Positions 1-6,651 of a DNA stretch of 8,726 nucleotides are shown here, one piece after another. The notes beneath the pieces were generated by a model. It did not search any database. It was not told where the DNA came from and worked only from the letters and a program-made list of their open reading frames with translations. A program made the position numbers and the translations under genes. The number at the start of each line of letters is the position of its first letter. The stretch's first letter is position 1. Source of the DNA: Butyrivibrio sp. (GTDB taxonomy: Bacteria > Bacillota > Clostridia > Lachnospirales > Lachnospiraceae); assembly GCA_024688095.1 (NCBI GenBank), contig JAILEJ010000064.1, forward strand, positions 1 to 8,726, in the 5' to 3' direction.

Positions 1-422
1 GCTGCAACTCTGTCAGCTATCATTTCTGCAATATATTTATCAGGCATCTTACATGGAGATAATCCACCTTCATATGGAGAATTTTTGGTAAAATCCATCC
101 AATATTCATAATGATGTTTATTTCTTCCCTTATGATGAAGCCATGCAGAAGAAAATCCATTCATATCACGTTCTGCAGCATTCGGACTTCTATTACCCTG
201 ATAAAATCTAACTCCTGTCCAGAACTCTTCGAATGAATATTTTGAAAGATCATGTGTAAGCCCCTGATAATAAAGACCCATTTTAAAACAGTTCTTTCTT
301 ACAAGATGTCTGTGATGAGTAATTGTACAAAAATGACCTATTATATTTTTTAACTTAATTCCAGGATATAAATTTCCACTCTCCGAAATTTCCAAAAAAC
401 ACTCCTTTTTTTCAAGCAACAT
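1..422 (-). CDS. DUF5662 family protein, 3' end outside window
   Basis: About 140 residues are visible before the window edge; the rest of the gene lies to the left. I recognise the family as DUF5662, of unknown function. Diagnostic stretches are THHRHLVRKNCF (residues 35-46), GLYYQGLTHDLSKYS (49-63), FYQGNRSP (73-80), AWLHHKGRNKHHYEYW (93-108) and KMPDKYIAEMIAD (125-137). The many histidines, with an HD pair at 57-58, could bind metal as in HD-type hydrolases, but that is my inference. The ATG at 422-420 overlaps the TGA of the upstream GlgX-like gene (TGATG), so translation is probably coupled. An alternative TTG start at 395-393 sits 6 nt behind a good AAAGGAG site and would remove nine poorly conserved residues. 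Family identity is fairly sure; start and function are not. Confidence 0.8.
   Translation of the reverse strand, partial: MLLEKKECFLEISESGNLYPGIKLKNIIGHFCTITHHRHLVRKNCFKMGLYYQGLTHDLSKYSFEEFWTGVRFYQGNRSPNAAERDMNGFSSAWLHHKGRNKHHYEYWMDFTKNSPYEGGLSPCKMPDKYIAEMIADRVA
402..408 (-). promoter_or_regulatory. Internal ribosome binding site favouring a TTG start for the DUF5662 gene
   Basis: The minus strand reads AAAGGAG here, 6 nt before an in-frame TTG at 395-393. The overlapping ATG at 422-420 has only a weak AGG upstream. Either start leaves the conserved DUF5662 domain intact; the ATG would rely on coupling to the preceding gene, the TTG would not. Confidence 0.4.
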
Positions 423-2467
423 CACAATTGCCTGGATTTCAAAAATTTATCTAATGTCCCATTTTCTATAGCTTTGGATGTCATGTTTTTTGAAACAGTA
501 TTGTTCAAAAAATCTTTTTGCTCATTCTTTTTAGTTGATTTAGCACTCTTTTTATCAGATTCATTTAGCCTTTTTTTGCCTGTTATGACTTTCCCCTTAC
601 CTACAAGAATCTTGATTGAGCGCTCGACACAGGTTATTTCCTGCTGTTTTTCCAAAAGCTGTCCCTTTTCATCTACCTTGTCGTTTGCTGTATCAGCAAT
701 CTCATACCACTTCATTCCATCAGGAAGCTTTGGCAGAGAGAACATGACAGGTGTCCAGTGCATATTATAAATAATATAAATGAAATCATTTACATCTTTA
801 TTTTCATATTCACAACTGTATAACATACCAATTGTATGACTATAATTAGACAGATCAGGTCTCCAGGAATCCGTTCCATGATAAGAAAGATCAGGATATC
901 CTGTAGCATTATAATCCATAAGCTTAAACGGATTGGGTTTATGAAGAACACCATACTTTTTTCTAAACCTGATAAGAAATCTTACAAACTCAAAGAAATC
1001 TTTATTTTTTTCAAGATTCTTCCAATCAACATGTCCGATCTTATTATCCTGACAATATGGATTATTATTACCATCCTGAGAATCACCGAACTCATCACCA
1101 CTATATAAAAGTGGCGTACCCTCAGCCATAAACAGCATAGTAAGAGCATTTTTCATCTGCTTTAATCTGATGTCCAAAATGCTCTTTTTTCTTGTTTTAC
1201 CTTCAAAACCACAGTTCCAGCTAAGATTATTATCTGTACCGTCCTGGTTATTTTCATCATTATCTTCGTTACGTTTATGCTCATAGCTTACAAGATCACT
1301 AAGCCTGAAGCCATCGTAATTACATACATAATTAATGATTCCATGTTCATTGGAATTGCCAATCATACAGTTCAAAAAATCACTTACTGTATTATCATCT
1401 CCCTTAAGAAATCTTCTGCAGACAAACATGTAATCATCATTATAGCTTGCAAGAACTCTTCTCTTTGGAAGCTGCCTTCCATATAGTCTTCCATAATCAA
1501 ATCCATAATAAAAGATCTTAATATCTTTTAAATATGGATCACTTGTAATCATATCAAGAGGAACATTGTCACCCTTTAAATGAATACCGTCAATATTATA
1601 ATGATAAGCCCAGTATCTAAGCGATTCTATGAGAATATTTCTGTTTACCTTATCATCAAAATAAAACTGAAGAATAACCTCCATATGATTATCATGAAAT
1701 GCTTTAATCATTTCACTGATCTCTTCTTCAGCATTTTCAGGATCAGAAGAAAATGCTTTTCTTGGAGAAAAGTAATATCCATCTTCGAAGCCCCATAAGT
1801 TAATCTTTGGCTTTAAAGTACTTGAATCTCTCAAATTACCATTATCATTAAATACAAAATTATTATTTTTGTTATCTGTTGAACCATTTATCTTAATCTT
1901 ATGAACAACATTCATCTCATATACAGGCATTATTTCAACAGCATTAAAACCTAGAGACTTTATATAAGGTATTTTGTAAATAACTCCCTTATAAGTGCCT
2001 CTAAATCTTGATGGAACTTCACTACTGTTATTTTTGGTAAAACTTCTGATATTTAAAAGATATATAAGCATATCTTCATAAGGAATATGAGGTCTTACTC
2101 CTGTATCAACATTATTATTTTGAGGCCTTATTGCATTATATAAAGCTTCTTCACTAACATCAGCAGCCCATTTTTCAAGTCCAATAACATTATCAGCATA
2201 AGGATCACAAAAATATCTGCCATCCTCATACAGATTATATGCATTATACTCCTCAAGAACTCCAACGATCTTACAGCTGCATACATTTCCAAATCTGCAT
2301 TCATCTGGAATCATAACAAGCTTATTTTTGTGCGTTCTGGTGTTATAGAAATTAATTCCACACTTTTCACCACCACCAAAAATAGTGCAGATATTAAATG
2401 CATTTCCCAAAATATTGTTTCCTAAAGGATATGGTCTGATTTTAGTAATTTGAATTTTATCTTGCAA
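422..2467 (-). CDS. GlgX/isoamylase-like GH13 protein, predicted catalytically inactive
   Basis: 681 residues, related to glycogen debranching enzyme GlgX. In order: CBM48-like N-terminus (about 10-100), GH13 barrel (about 130-510) and isoamylase C-domain (about 510-625). Framework is well kept, for example RFRGTYKG (154-161), YDGFRLSDLVSY (384-395), SGDEFGDSQDGNNNPYCQDN (456-475) and GYPDLSYHG (523-531). Catalytic motifs are not: region I VILD.VxNH reads VILQFYFDD (264-272); region II GFRFD reads GIHLK (294-298), nucleophile Asp to Lys298; region III IAEPWD reads FYYGFD (319-324), acid/base Glu to Tyr321; region IV keeps Asp385 but has Tyr384 for His. The region I-II loop is largely missing. 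Asn-rich insert at about 187-221 and Lys-rich tail at 623-681. The start is TTG behind AAAGG (2480-2476, spacer 8); an upstream in-frame TGA rules out a longer start. Likely a regulatory or glucan-binding pseudoenzyme (inference), not a working debrancher. Confidence 0.85.
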   Translation of the reverse strand: MQDKIQITKIRPYPLGNNILGNAFNICTIFGGGEKCGINFYNTRTHKNKLVMIPDECRFGNVCSCKIVGVLEEYNAYNLYEDGRYFCDPYADNVIGLEKWAADVSEEALYNAIRPQNNNVDTGVRPHIPYEDMLIYLLNIRSFTKNNSSEVPSRFRGTYKGVIYKIPYIKSLGFNAVEIMPVYEMNVVHKIKINGSTDNKNNNFVFNDNGNLRDSSTLKPKINLWGFEDGYYFSPRKAFSSDPENAEEEISEMIKAFHDNHMEVILQFYFDDKVNRNILIESLRYWAYHYNIDGIHLKGDNVPLDMITSDPYLKDIKIFYYGFDYGRLYGRQLPKRRVLASYNDDYMFVCRRFLKGDDNTVSDFLNCMIGNSNEHGIINYVCNYDGFRLSDLVSYEHKRNEDNDENNQDGTDNNLSWNCGFEGKTRKKSILDIRLKQMKNALTMLFMAEGTPLLYSGDEFGDSQDGNNNPYCQDNKIGHVDWKNLEKNKDFFEFVRFLIRFRKKYGVLHKPNPFKLMDYNATGYPDLSYHGTDSWRPDLSNYSHTIGMLYSCEYENKDVNDFIYIIYNMHWTPVMFSLPKLPDGMKWYEIADTANDKVDEKGQLLEKQQEITCVERSIKILVGKGKVITGKKRLNESDKKSAKSTKKNEQKDFLNNTVSKNMTSKAIENGTLDKFLKSRQL

Positions 2468-2512
2468 TTTTCTCGCCTTTCATGTTGTCCTTTATAAGTC
2501 TACAACTAAATA

Positions 2513-2521
2513 ATAGTACCA
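2513..2521 (-). promoter_or_regulatory. Possible extended -10 promoter of the GlgX-like/DUF5662 pair
   Basis: The minus strand reads TGG-TACTAT, an extended -10 element about 45 nt before the TTG start and just after the terminator of the preceding gene. I find no convincing -35 hexamer at 16-18 nt. The terminator upstream means the pair needs a promoter somewhere between 2545 and 2468, and this is the best candidate in that stretch. Confidence 0.3.
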
Positions 2522-2545
2522 CATCTGAAAGATTTATGCACTTAC

Positions 2546-2577
2546 AAAAAAAGAATACCCGATAAGGTATCCTTTTT
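2546..2577 (-). terminator. Rho-independent terminator after the DUF1292 gene
   Basis: On the minus strand, AAAAAGGATACC, a short loop and GGGTATTC are followed by seven T residues. The GGATACC arm pairs with GGTATTC with one G-U wobble, and the flanking A and T runs extend the stem. It lies 8 nt after the DUF1292 stop codon and separates that gene from the GlgX-like gene. Confidence 0.8.
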
Positions 2578-2585
2578 AGTAGCAT

Positions 2586-2936
2586 TTATTCATCATCCGG
2601 GTCGACATCGATCATCTCGTCAAATTCTACGTCATCGAGATACTCATCAAAAGCATCGGCAACCTGTTCATACTCATCATCATCAGCAATATATCCAAGT
2701 TCAGGTTCAGCATCCTCACTCTTTACAATAAACTGATAGAACCAGACATTGCCATCTTCATTTTTTCCATTTTTATCAAGTGGAAGTAAGACTATGTAGT
2801 CCTTTTCTTTTACAGTAAGCACGATTATAATTGCGCAGGTTACATTCTCACCTGATTCAAGCTCTATATCAACTGTCATTGACGAATCATTCTGTATTTT
2901 TGTATTCATGTCAGTTGCAATCTTTGAAAATTCCAC
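2586..2936 (-). CDS. DUF1292 family protein (small acidic protein)
   Basis: 116 residues from a GTG start. The core MTVDIELESGENVTC (residues 20-34), the hydrophobic strand YIVLLPL (47-53) and WFYQF (65-69) match DUF1292, a widespread Firmicutes family of unknown function. The C-terminal third is dominated by Asp and Glu (for example DEYLDDVEFDE, 97-107), giving a strongly acidic protein with no signal peptide or membrane segment, so it is probably cytoplasmic. The GTG at 2936-2934 is chosen because GGAGG lies at 2950-2946, 9 nt upstream. A longer reading from a TTG at 2969 would put that site inside the gene, and the ATG 10 codons in lacks a site. The gene has its own promoter and terminator, so it is likely monocistronic; the neighbours do not explain its role. 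Confidence 0.85.
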   Translation of the reverse strand: MEFSKIATDMNTKIQNDSSMTVDIELESGENVTCAIIIVLTVKEKDYIVLLPLDKNGKNEDGNVWFYQFIVKSEDAEPELGYIADDDEYEQVADAFDEYLDDVEFDEMIDVDPDDE

Positions 2937-2945
2937 TAATAGTTT

Positions 2946-2950
2946 CCTCC
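2946..2950 (-). promoter_or_regulatory. Ribosome binding site deciding the GTG start of the DUF1292 gene
   Basis: Perfect GGAGG on the minus strand, 9 nt before GTG at 2936-2934. No other in-frame start nearby has a comparable site, which fixes the protein at 116 residues. Confidence 0.75.
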
Positions 2951-2969
2951 AAAATATTTTTCTAATCAA

Positions 2970-2999
2970 ATAATAGCATACAACACAAAAATATTACAA
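2970..2999 (-). promoter_or_regulatory. Sigma-A promoter with extended -10 for the DUF1292 gene
   Basis: Minus strand: TTGTAA (-35, 2999-2994), an 18-nt spacer, then TATTAT (-10, 2975-2970) preceded by TGC, which makes an extended -10 element. The predicted transcription start near 2963 gives a leader of about 27 nt that contains the GGAGG site. It sits between the helicase stop and the DUF1292 start. Confidence 0.6.
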
Positions 3000-3014
3000 T
3001 CTCTATTATTATAT

Positions 3015-4856
3015 TTATTTCCGTTTTTTAAAAGGTCTTAGAAACCTTGATGCCATCATCTGATTGCTCCCACTTCCTGTCACATAAGACATAATAAGAT
3101 TTTCCTTTGCTCTGGTCATCCCAACATAAAACATTCGTCTTTCTTCCTCAATTTCTTCCGTAAGTGTTGCCTGCCTTCCCGGAACAATTCCTTCATTTAA
3201 ATCAGGTAGCCAGACAGTTTTAAATTCAAGCCCTTTAGATGCATGCATTGTAATAAGCCTGACACCCTCTTTAGATGATTTATTATCTCTTGAATTTTCA
3301 TCACGTTCTTCCTCACACAGACGAAAAACTTCACGTCTAAAGCTTTTGTAATCCTGAAAACGCATTGCAATCCTTTCTAAATTATCAAGATCAGCCTTTA
3401 TCCTGGATATTTCATCATCAGATTTTTTATATAAAATAAATTTTTCATATCCAATTGCATTTCTAATAAATTTTATTGAAAGATATGGCCGTAAACTCTT
3501 AAGCATCTTAATCTCCCGATAAAATTTATCAACTTCAAAAAGCATTGATTTCTTATTTTTATAATAAGCTGTTAAAGATGCATGACTTATCTTTTCATCA
3601 GGAGCACTGTCTCTGCTAAAATATCTAAGCGGCTTATTCATGATTCTATAATAATCACTTCTTTTTTCTCCGGCGTTTGCAAAATCAAGATACGAAAGAA
3701 TATCAATTATATATGGCCTATCCCAATATTTTTTCTGGGCGGAATTAGTCACATGCAAAATCCCATATTCTTTAAGATACAGTGAAAAAACTTCTATTTC
3801 AGAGTTAGTTCTGAATATTACAGCAATTTCATTTAAGTCATCTCTTTTTTGCAAAAAACTTACCATGCTCTTATATTCTTCATCTCTTGTTGTATAATTT
3901 TTCAAAACAACATTACCTTCATTTGAATTTCCTGAGATTATATCTTTATAAAAACGTGATTTATTCTCGTTTATAGATAAAAGAGACAAACTGACTATTT
4001 TCTTACCACATCTGTAATTGGTATTTAAAAAAATTTTTTTCACATCAGGATAATAATGATCAAAGCCAAGCATGAGTTCGGGCTTAGATCCTCTAAAATG
4101 ATATATAGACTGATCATCATCACCAACAATAAATAAATTTCTGTATCTTGCAGCAAGCATATTTATTACTTTAAACTGCATATCATTTATATCCTGAAAC
4201 TCATCAATAAGAATATATTTAAAATTGTTTTGCCACTTTTCTAATTCTCTGGGATATTTTTTTAGAAACGAATAACACTCTAAGATCATGTCATCAAAAT
4301 CGATTTTTTGTAGATTTCTGAGCATTTTAGAATATTCAGAAAAGATATTATTAAAGCTATCACTAAAAGGTATATTTTCAAGATGTTCAGATGCTTCTTT
4401 ACCGCTATTTTTTATTCTACTTATTTCTGATAAAAGAGTTTTTATATTTTCAGAAGATATATCATCATCATTTTGACCGGGAATATCCTGCAAAATTTTT
4501 TCCAAAAGCTTATATTTATAGCTTTCACCTATTATATCTCCTTTAAAACCTGAAGATCTGAGTATTTGATAAAAACATGAATGAAATGTTCCGAAATGAA
4601 CTTCTGGAAATTCAGAATCAGTGAGTTTTAGAAATCTCTGCTGCATCTCAAGCGCAGCTGCTTTTGTAAAAGTGATAACAAGAATTGAAGATGGATCAAT
4701 ATCCGACTCTTCAATAAGATACTGTATTCGATGGATAATCACAAAGGTTTTGCCGCTGCCAGGACCCGCAAGTACCATTGCAGGCCCATTTACATGACGG
4801 ATTGCTTCCATCTGTGCGGCACTACCGTGTATATCCGGTAATTGTTTATTTTTCAA
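3015..4856 (-). CDS. UvrD/PcrA/Rep-like superfamily 1 DNA helicase, compact form
   Basis: 613 residues from the preferred TTG at 4856. The full set of SF1A motifs is present: Q-motif glutamine (15), Walker A GPGSGKT (31-37), motif Ia ITFTKAAALEMQQR (61-74), Walker B LIDEFQD (216-222), motif III GDDDQSIYHFRG (245-256), motif IV NYRC (280-283), motif V LITMHASKGLEF (534-545) and motif VI ERRMFYVGMTRAK (572-584). It should be an active ATP-driven 3'-to-5' DNA translocase for repair or recombination. Only about 30 residues follow motif VI, so the long C-terminal extension of typical PcrA/UvrD (over 700 residues) is missing; it is probably a paralog, not the housekeeping PcrA. The TTG has an AAAAGGA site 10 nt upstream and overlaps gltX by 11 nt. 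A weaker TTG at 4904 would add 16 residues. Confidence 0.9.
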   Translation of the reverse strand: MKNKQLPDIHGSAAQMEAIRHVNGPAMVLAGPGSGKTFVIIHRIQYLIEESDIDPSSILVITFTKAAALEMQQRFLKLTDSEFPEVHFGTFHSCFYQILRSSGFKGDIIGESYKYKLLEKILQDIPGQNDDDISSENIKTLLSEISRIKNSGKEASEHLENIPFSDSFNNIFSEYSKMLRNLQKIDFDDMILECYSFLKKYPRELEKWQNNFKYILIDEFQDINDMQFKVINMLAARYRNLFIVGDDDQSIYHFRGSKPELMLGFDHYYPDVKKIFLNTNYRCGKKIVSLSLLSINENKSRFYKDIISGNSNEGNVVLKNYTTRDEEYKSMVSFLQKRDDLNEIAVIFRTNSEIEVFSLYLKEYGILHVTNSAQKKYWDRPYIIDILSYLDFANAGEKRSDYYRIMNKPLRYFSRDSAPDEKISHASLTAYYKNKKSMLFEVDKFYREIKMLKSLRPYLSIKFIRNAIGYEKFILYKKSDDEISRIKADLDNLERIAMRFQDYKSFRREVFRLCEEERDENSRDNKSSKEGVRLITMHASKGLEFKTVWLPDLNEGIVPGRQATLTEEIEEERRMFYVGMTRAKENLIMSYVTGSGSNQMMASRFLRPFKKRK

Positions 4857-6294
4857 GTAATTCAATTCCTTTTTTAATACGTTTAATACTTTCTTCTTTA
4901 CCAAGAATTTCCATGGCTTCTGTAGCTCCGCATGGAGTCATGGCCTTTCCTGTTACAGCAATTCTTACAGGCCAGAGAACATAACCATTTTTACATCCTT
5001 TTTCTGTAATGAATTCCTGAATTGCACTATAAAGAGCATCATTAGAATAATCATCCTGTTTTTCAAATACAGGTAGAATCTCTTTTAGAACCTCAAGTGA
5101 AGTCTCTTCATTAGTTTTCATCTTCTTATGAGTATAGATAGCTGTATCATAATCAGGAAGTTCTTCAAAGAAATCAACCATTTCAGCAATATCAGGCCAT
5201 ATTTCAATTCTGGTTTTGATCATTGCTGCAATCTTCTTAAAGTCAACATCCTTTGAAATAGCTTCTTTCATATAAGGAAGTGCAAGCTCGTAGAACTTAT
5301 CATCATCCATCTTCTTAAGGTATTCACCATTCATCCATTTAAGCTTTGTAAAATCAAATACTGAAGGTGATTTATTGATTCTCTTATAGTCAAATTTTTC
5401 TATAAGTTCATCAAGACTCATGATTTCTGTATTATCATCAGGTGACCATCCAAGAAGTGCAACAAAGTTTACAACAGCTTCTGAAATAAATCCCTGTTCT
5501 ATAAGATCTTCAAATGAAGAATGTCCACTTCTCTTAGAAAGCTTATTATGATTTTCATCTGTAATAAGAGGACAATGTATATACTTTGGTACCTCCCACC
5601 CAAATGCATCATAAAGTCTGTTGTACTTTGGTGATGAAGAAATATATTCATTACCTCTTACAACATGGGTAATTCCCATAAGATGATCATCTACAACATT
5701 GGCAAAATTGTAAGTTGGATAACCATCAGATTTTATAAGGATCATATCATCAAGCTCTGAATTATCTACTGTGATATCTCCATAAAGCTCATCATGGAAT
5801 GTAGTTGTTCCTTCTGTAGGGTTATTCTGTCTGATAACATAAGGCATACCGGCTTTAAGATTAGCTTCTACTTCTTCTTTTGAAAGATGAAGACAATGCT
5901 TATCATAAACATTAACTTCCTTGCCATCTATAACCTGTGTAAGAGTCTTAAGTCTCTCAGGAGTGCAGAAGCAATAATAAGCCTCGCCTTTTTCTACAAG
6001 CTGCTTTGCATACTCAAGATAAATTCCACTTGCCTGACGCTCGCTCTGTACATATGGACCTACTGGTCCGCCAATATCCGGACCTTCATCATGAATAAGA
6101 CCTGTTTCCTTAAGTGTTCTGTAAATAATCTCAGTTGCGCCTTCAACATAACGTTCCTGATCTGTATCTTCTATTCTTAAGATATAATCTCCACCCTCAT
6201 GCTTTGAAATAAGATAAGCATAAAGAGCTGTTCTCAAATTACCAACGTGCATACGACCTGTTGGACTTGGTGCATATCTGGTTCTGATCTTCAT
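4846..6294 (-). CDS. gltX: Glutamyl-tRNA synthetase
   Basis: 482 residues, the usual length of bacterial GluRS, a cytoplasmic class I aminoacyl-tRNA synthetase that charges tRNA-Glu. The start RTRYAPSPTGRMHVGNLRTA (residues 4-23) contains the HIGH-type signature as HVGN (16-19), and KLSKRSGH (251-258) is the KMSKS loop. A zinc-type CxC-x23-CxH set is present (Cys108, Cys110, Cys134, His136), as in E. coli GluRS. The C-terminal anticodon-binding part ends with GYVLWPVRIAVTGKAMTPCG (437-456). The ATG start has AAGAAGG upstream (6309-6303, spacer 8). Many Firmicutes use a GluRS that also charges tRNA-Gln for transamidation; the window cannot decide that. It is co-transcribed with the overlapping helicase gene and driven by a strong promoter at 6355-6382. 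Identification is very secure. Confidence 0.97.
   Translation of the reverse strand: MKIRTRYAPSPTGRMHVGNLRTALYAYLISKHEGGDYILRIEDTDQERYVEGATEIIYRTLKETGLIHDEGPDIGGPVGPYVQSERQASGIYLEYAKQLVEKGEAYYCFCTPERLKTLTQVIDGKEVNVYDKHCLHLSKEEVEANLKAGMPYVIRQNNPTEGTTTFHDELYGDITVDNSELDDMILIKSDGYPTYNFANVVDDHLMGITHVVRGNEYISSSPKYNRLYDAFGWEVPKYIHCPLITDENHNKLSKRSGHSSFEDLIEQGFISEAVVNFVALLGWSPDDNTEIMSLDELIEKFDYKRINKSPSVFDFTKLKWMNGEYLKKMDDDKFYELALPYMKEAISKDVDFKKIAAMIKTRIEIWPDIAEMVDFFEELPDYDTAIYTHKKMKTNEETSLEVLKEILPVFEKQDDYSNDALYSAIQEFITEKGCKNGYVLWPVRIAVTGKAMTPCGATEAMEILGKEESIKRIKKGIELLEK
4867..4873 (-). promoter_or_regulatory. Ribosome binding site of the helicase gene, inside the gltX 3' end
   Basis: AAAAGGA on the minus strand, within the last codons of gltX and 10 nt before TTG at 4856-4854. 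A closer in-frame TTG at 4865-4863 is only 1 nt from this site and so unlikely to be used. Confidence 0.5.
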
Positions 6295-6354
6295 AAATAT
6301 TTTCCTTCTTTACTTATTATAAAAATTATAATGACGCAAATAAACGCATACACT

Positions 6355-6382
6355 ATTTTATACTAATGAATAAAAATGTCAA
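6355..6382 (-). promoter_or_regulatory. Strong sigma-A promoter of gltX
   Basis: Minus strand: perfect TTGACA (-35, 6382-6377), a 16-nt spacer and TAAAAT (-10, 6360-6355). The predicted start near 6348 gives a leader of about 54 nt, too short for a T-box riboswitch. It should drive gltX and the overlapping helicase gene. Confidence 0.7.
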
Positions 6383-6524
6383 AGATTAAATCCTTTATAA
6401 TAATATTTAGCTATTGTGGATAAAATATTAATACCTAAAATAACAAAAATAACTTTGACCATTTTAGTCATATTTTATAAATAAACTCTAAAATACTGAA
6501 TTTTAGGCACTTTTGCTTTATTTA

Positions 6525-6548
6525 TGCAGGATTATAATAATCCGTGCA
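6525..6548. repeat. Near-perfect palindrome, operator-like
   Basis: GGATTAT and ATAATCC arms are separated by one A (6529-6543), and the whole is flanked by TGCA at 6525-6528 and 6545-6548 with one extra G on the right. The one-base centre suits a dimeric protein site better than a hairpin. It lies about 180 nt upstream of the predicted gltX transcription start, so any role is unclear. Confidence 0.35.
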
Positions 6549-6651
6549 ATTAAAAATGCTATTATCAGAATATTCAGCCAATTGGAATTGCTTTCATTTA
6601 ATAGATTGATAATTCAAAATAAAGAAACTATCCTTATATTAGTAAATATCT

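Larger units (their letters stand above)
6295..6651 (-). other. AT-rich intergenic region between nspC and gltX
   Basis: 357 nt without a convincing gene. It holds the gltX promoter and ribosome binding site; a dyad CTAAAAT-TCAGT-ATTTTAG at 6506-6488 followed by a T-rich stretch, which could be a weak terminator for nspC; and a second dyad centred at 6536 (GGATTAT-A-ATAATCC) flanked by TGCA repeats. A 30-codon hydrophobic ORF starting with ATG at 6471 and ending at 6379 lacks a ribosome binding site and ends inside the gltX -35 box, so I do not call it a gene. No tRNA, riboswitch or plus-strand gene is evident. Confidence 0.6.

Noticed and set aside
474..1798. Several plus-strand open frames opposite the GlgX-like gene
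   Set aside because: They are short, lack ribosome binding sites, have no recognisable domain and lie opposite a well-supported minus-strand gene; AT-rich coding DNA produces such frames by chance.
422..2467. Annotating this gene as an active glycogen debranching enzyme (glgX)
   Set aside because: Overall similarity supports the family, but the nucleophile and acid/base residues are replaced by Lys and Tyr, so the activity name would mislead.
6456..6483. Plus-strand promoter-like TTGACC with a downstream TATAAA
   Set aside because: The spacer is only 15 nt and no plus-strand gene follows; likely chance in AT-rich DNA.
6295..6651. T-box or other tRNA-sensing leader upstream of gltX
   Set aside because: The predicted leader is only about 54 nt and shows no T-box sequence or terminator/antiterminator hairpins.
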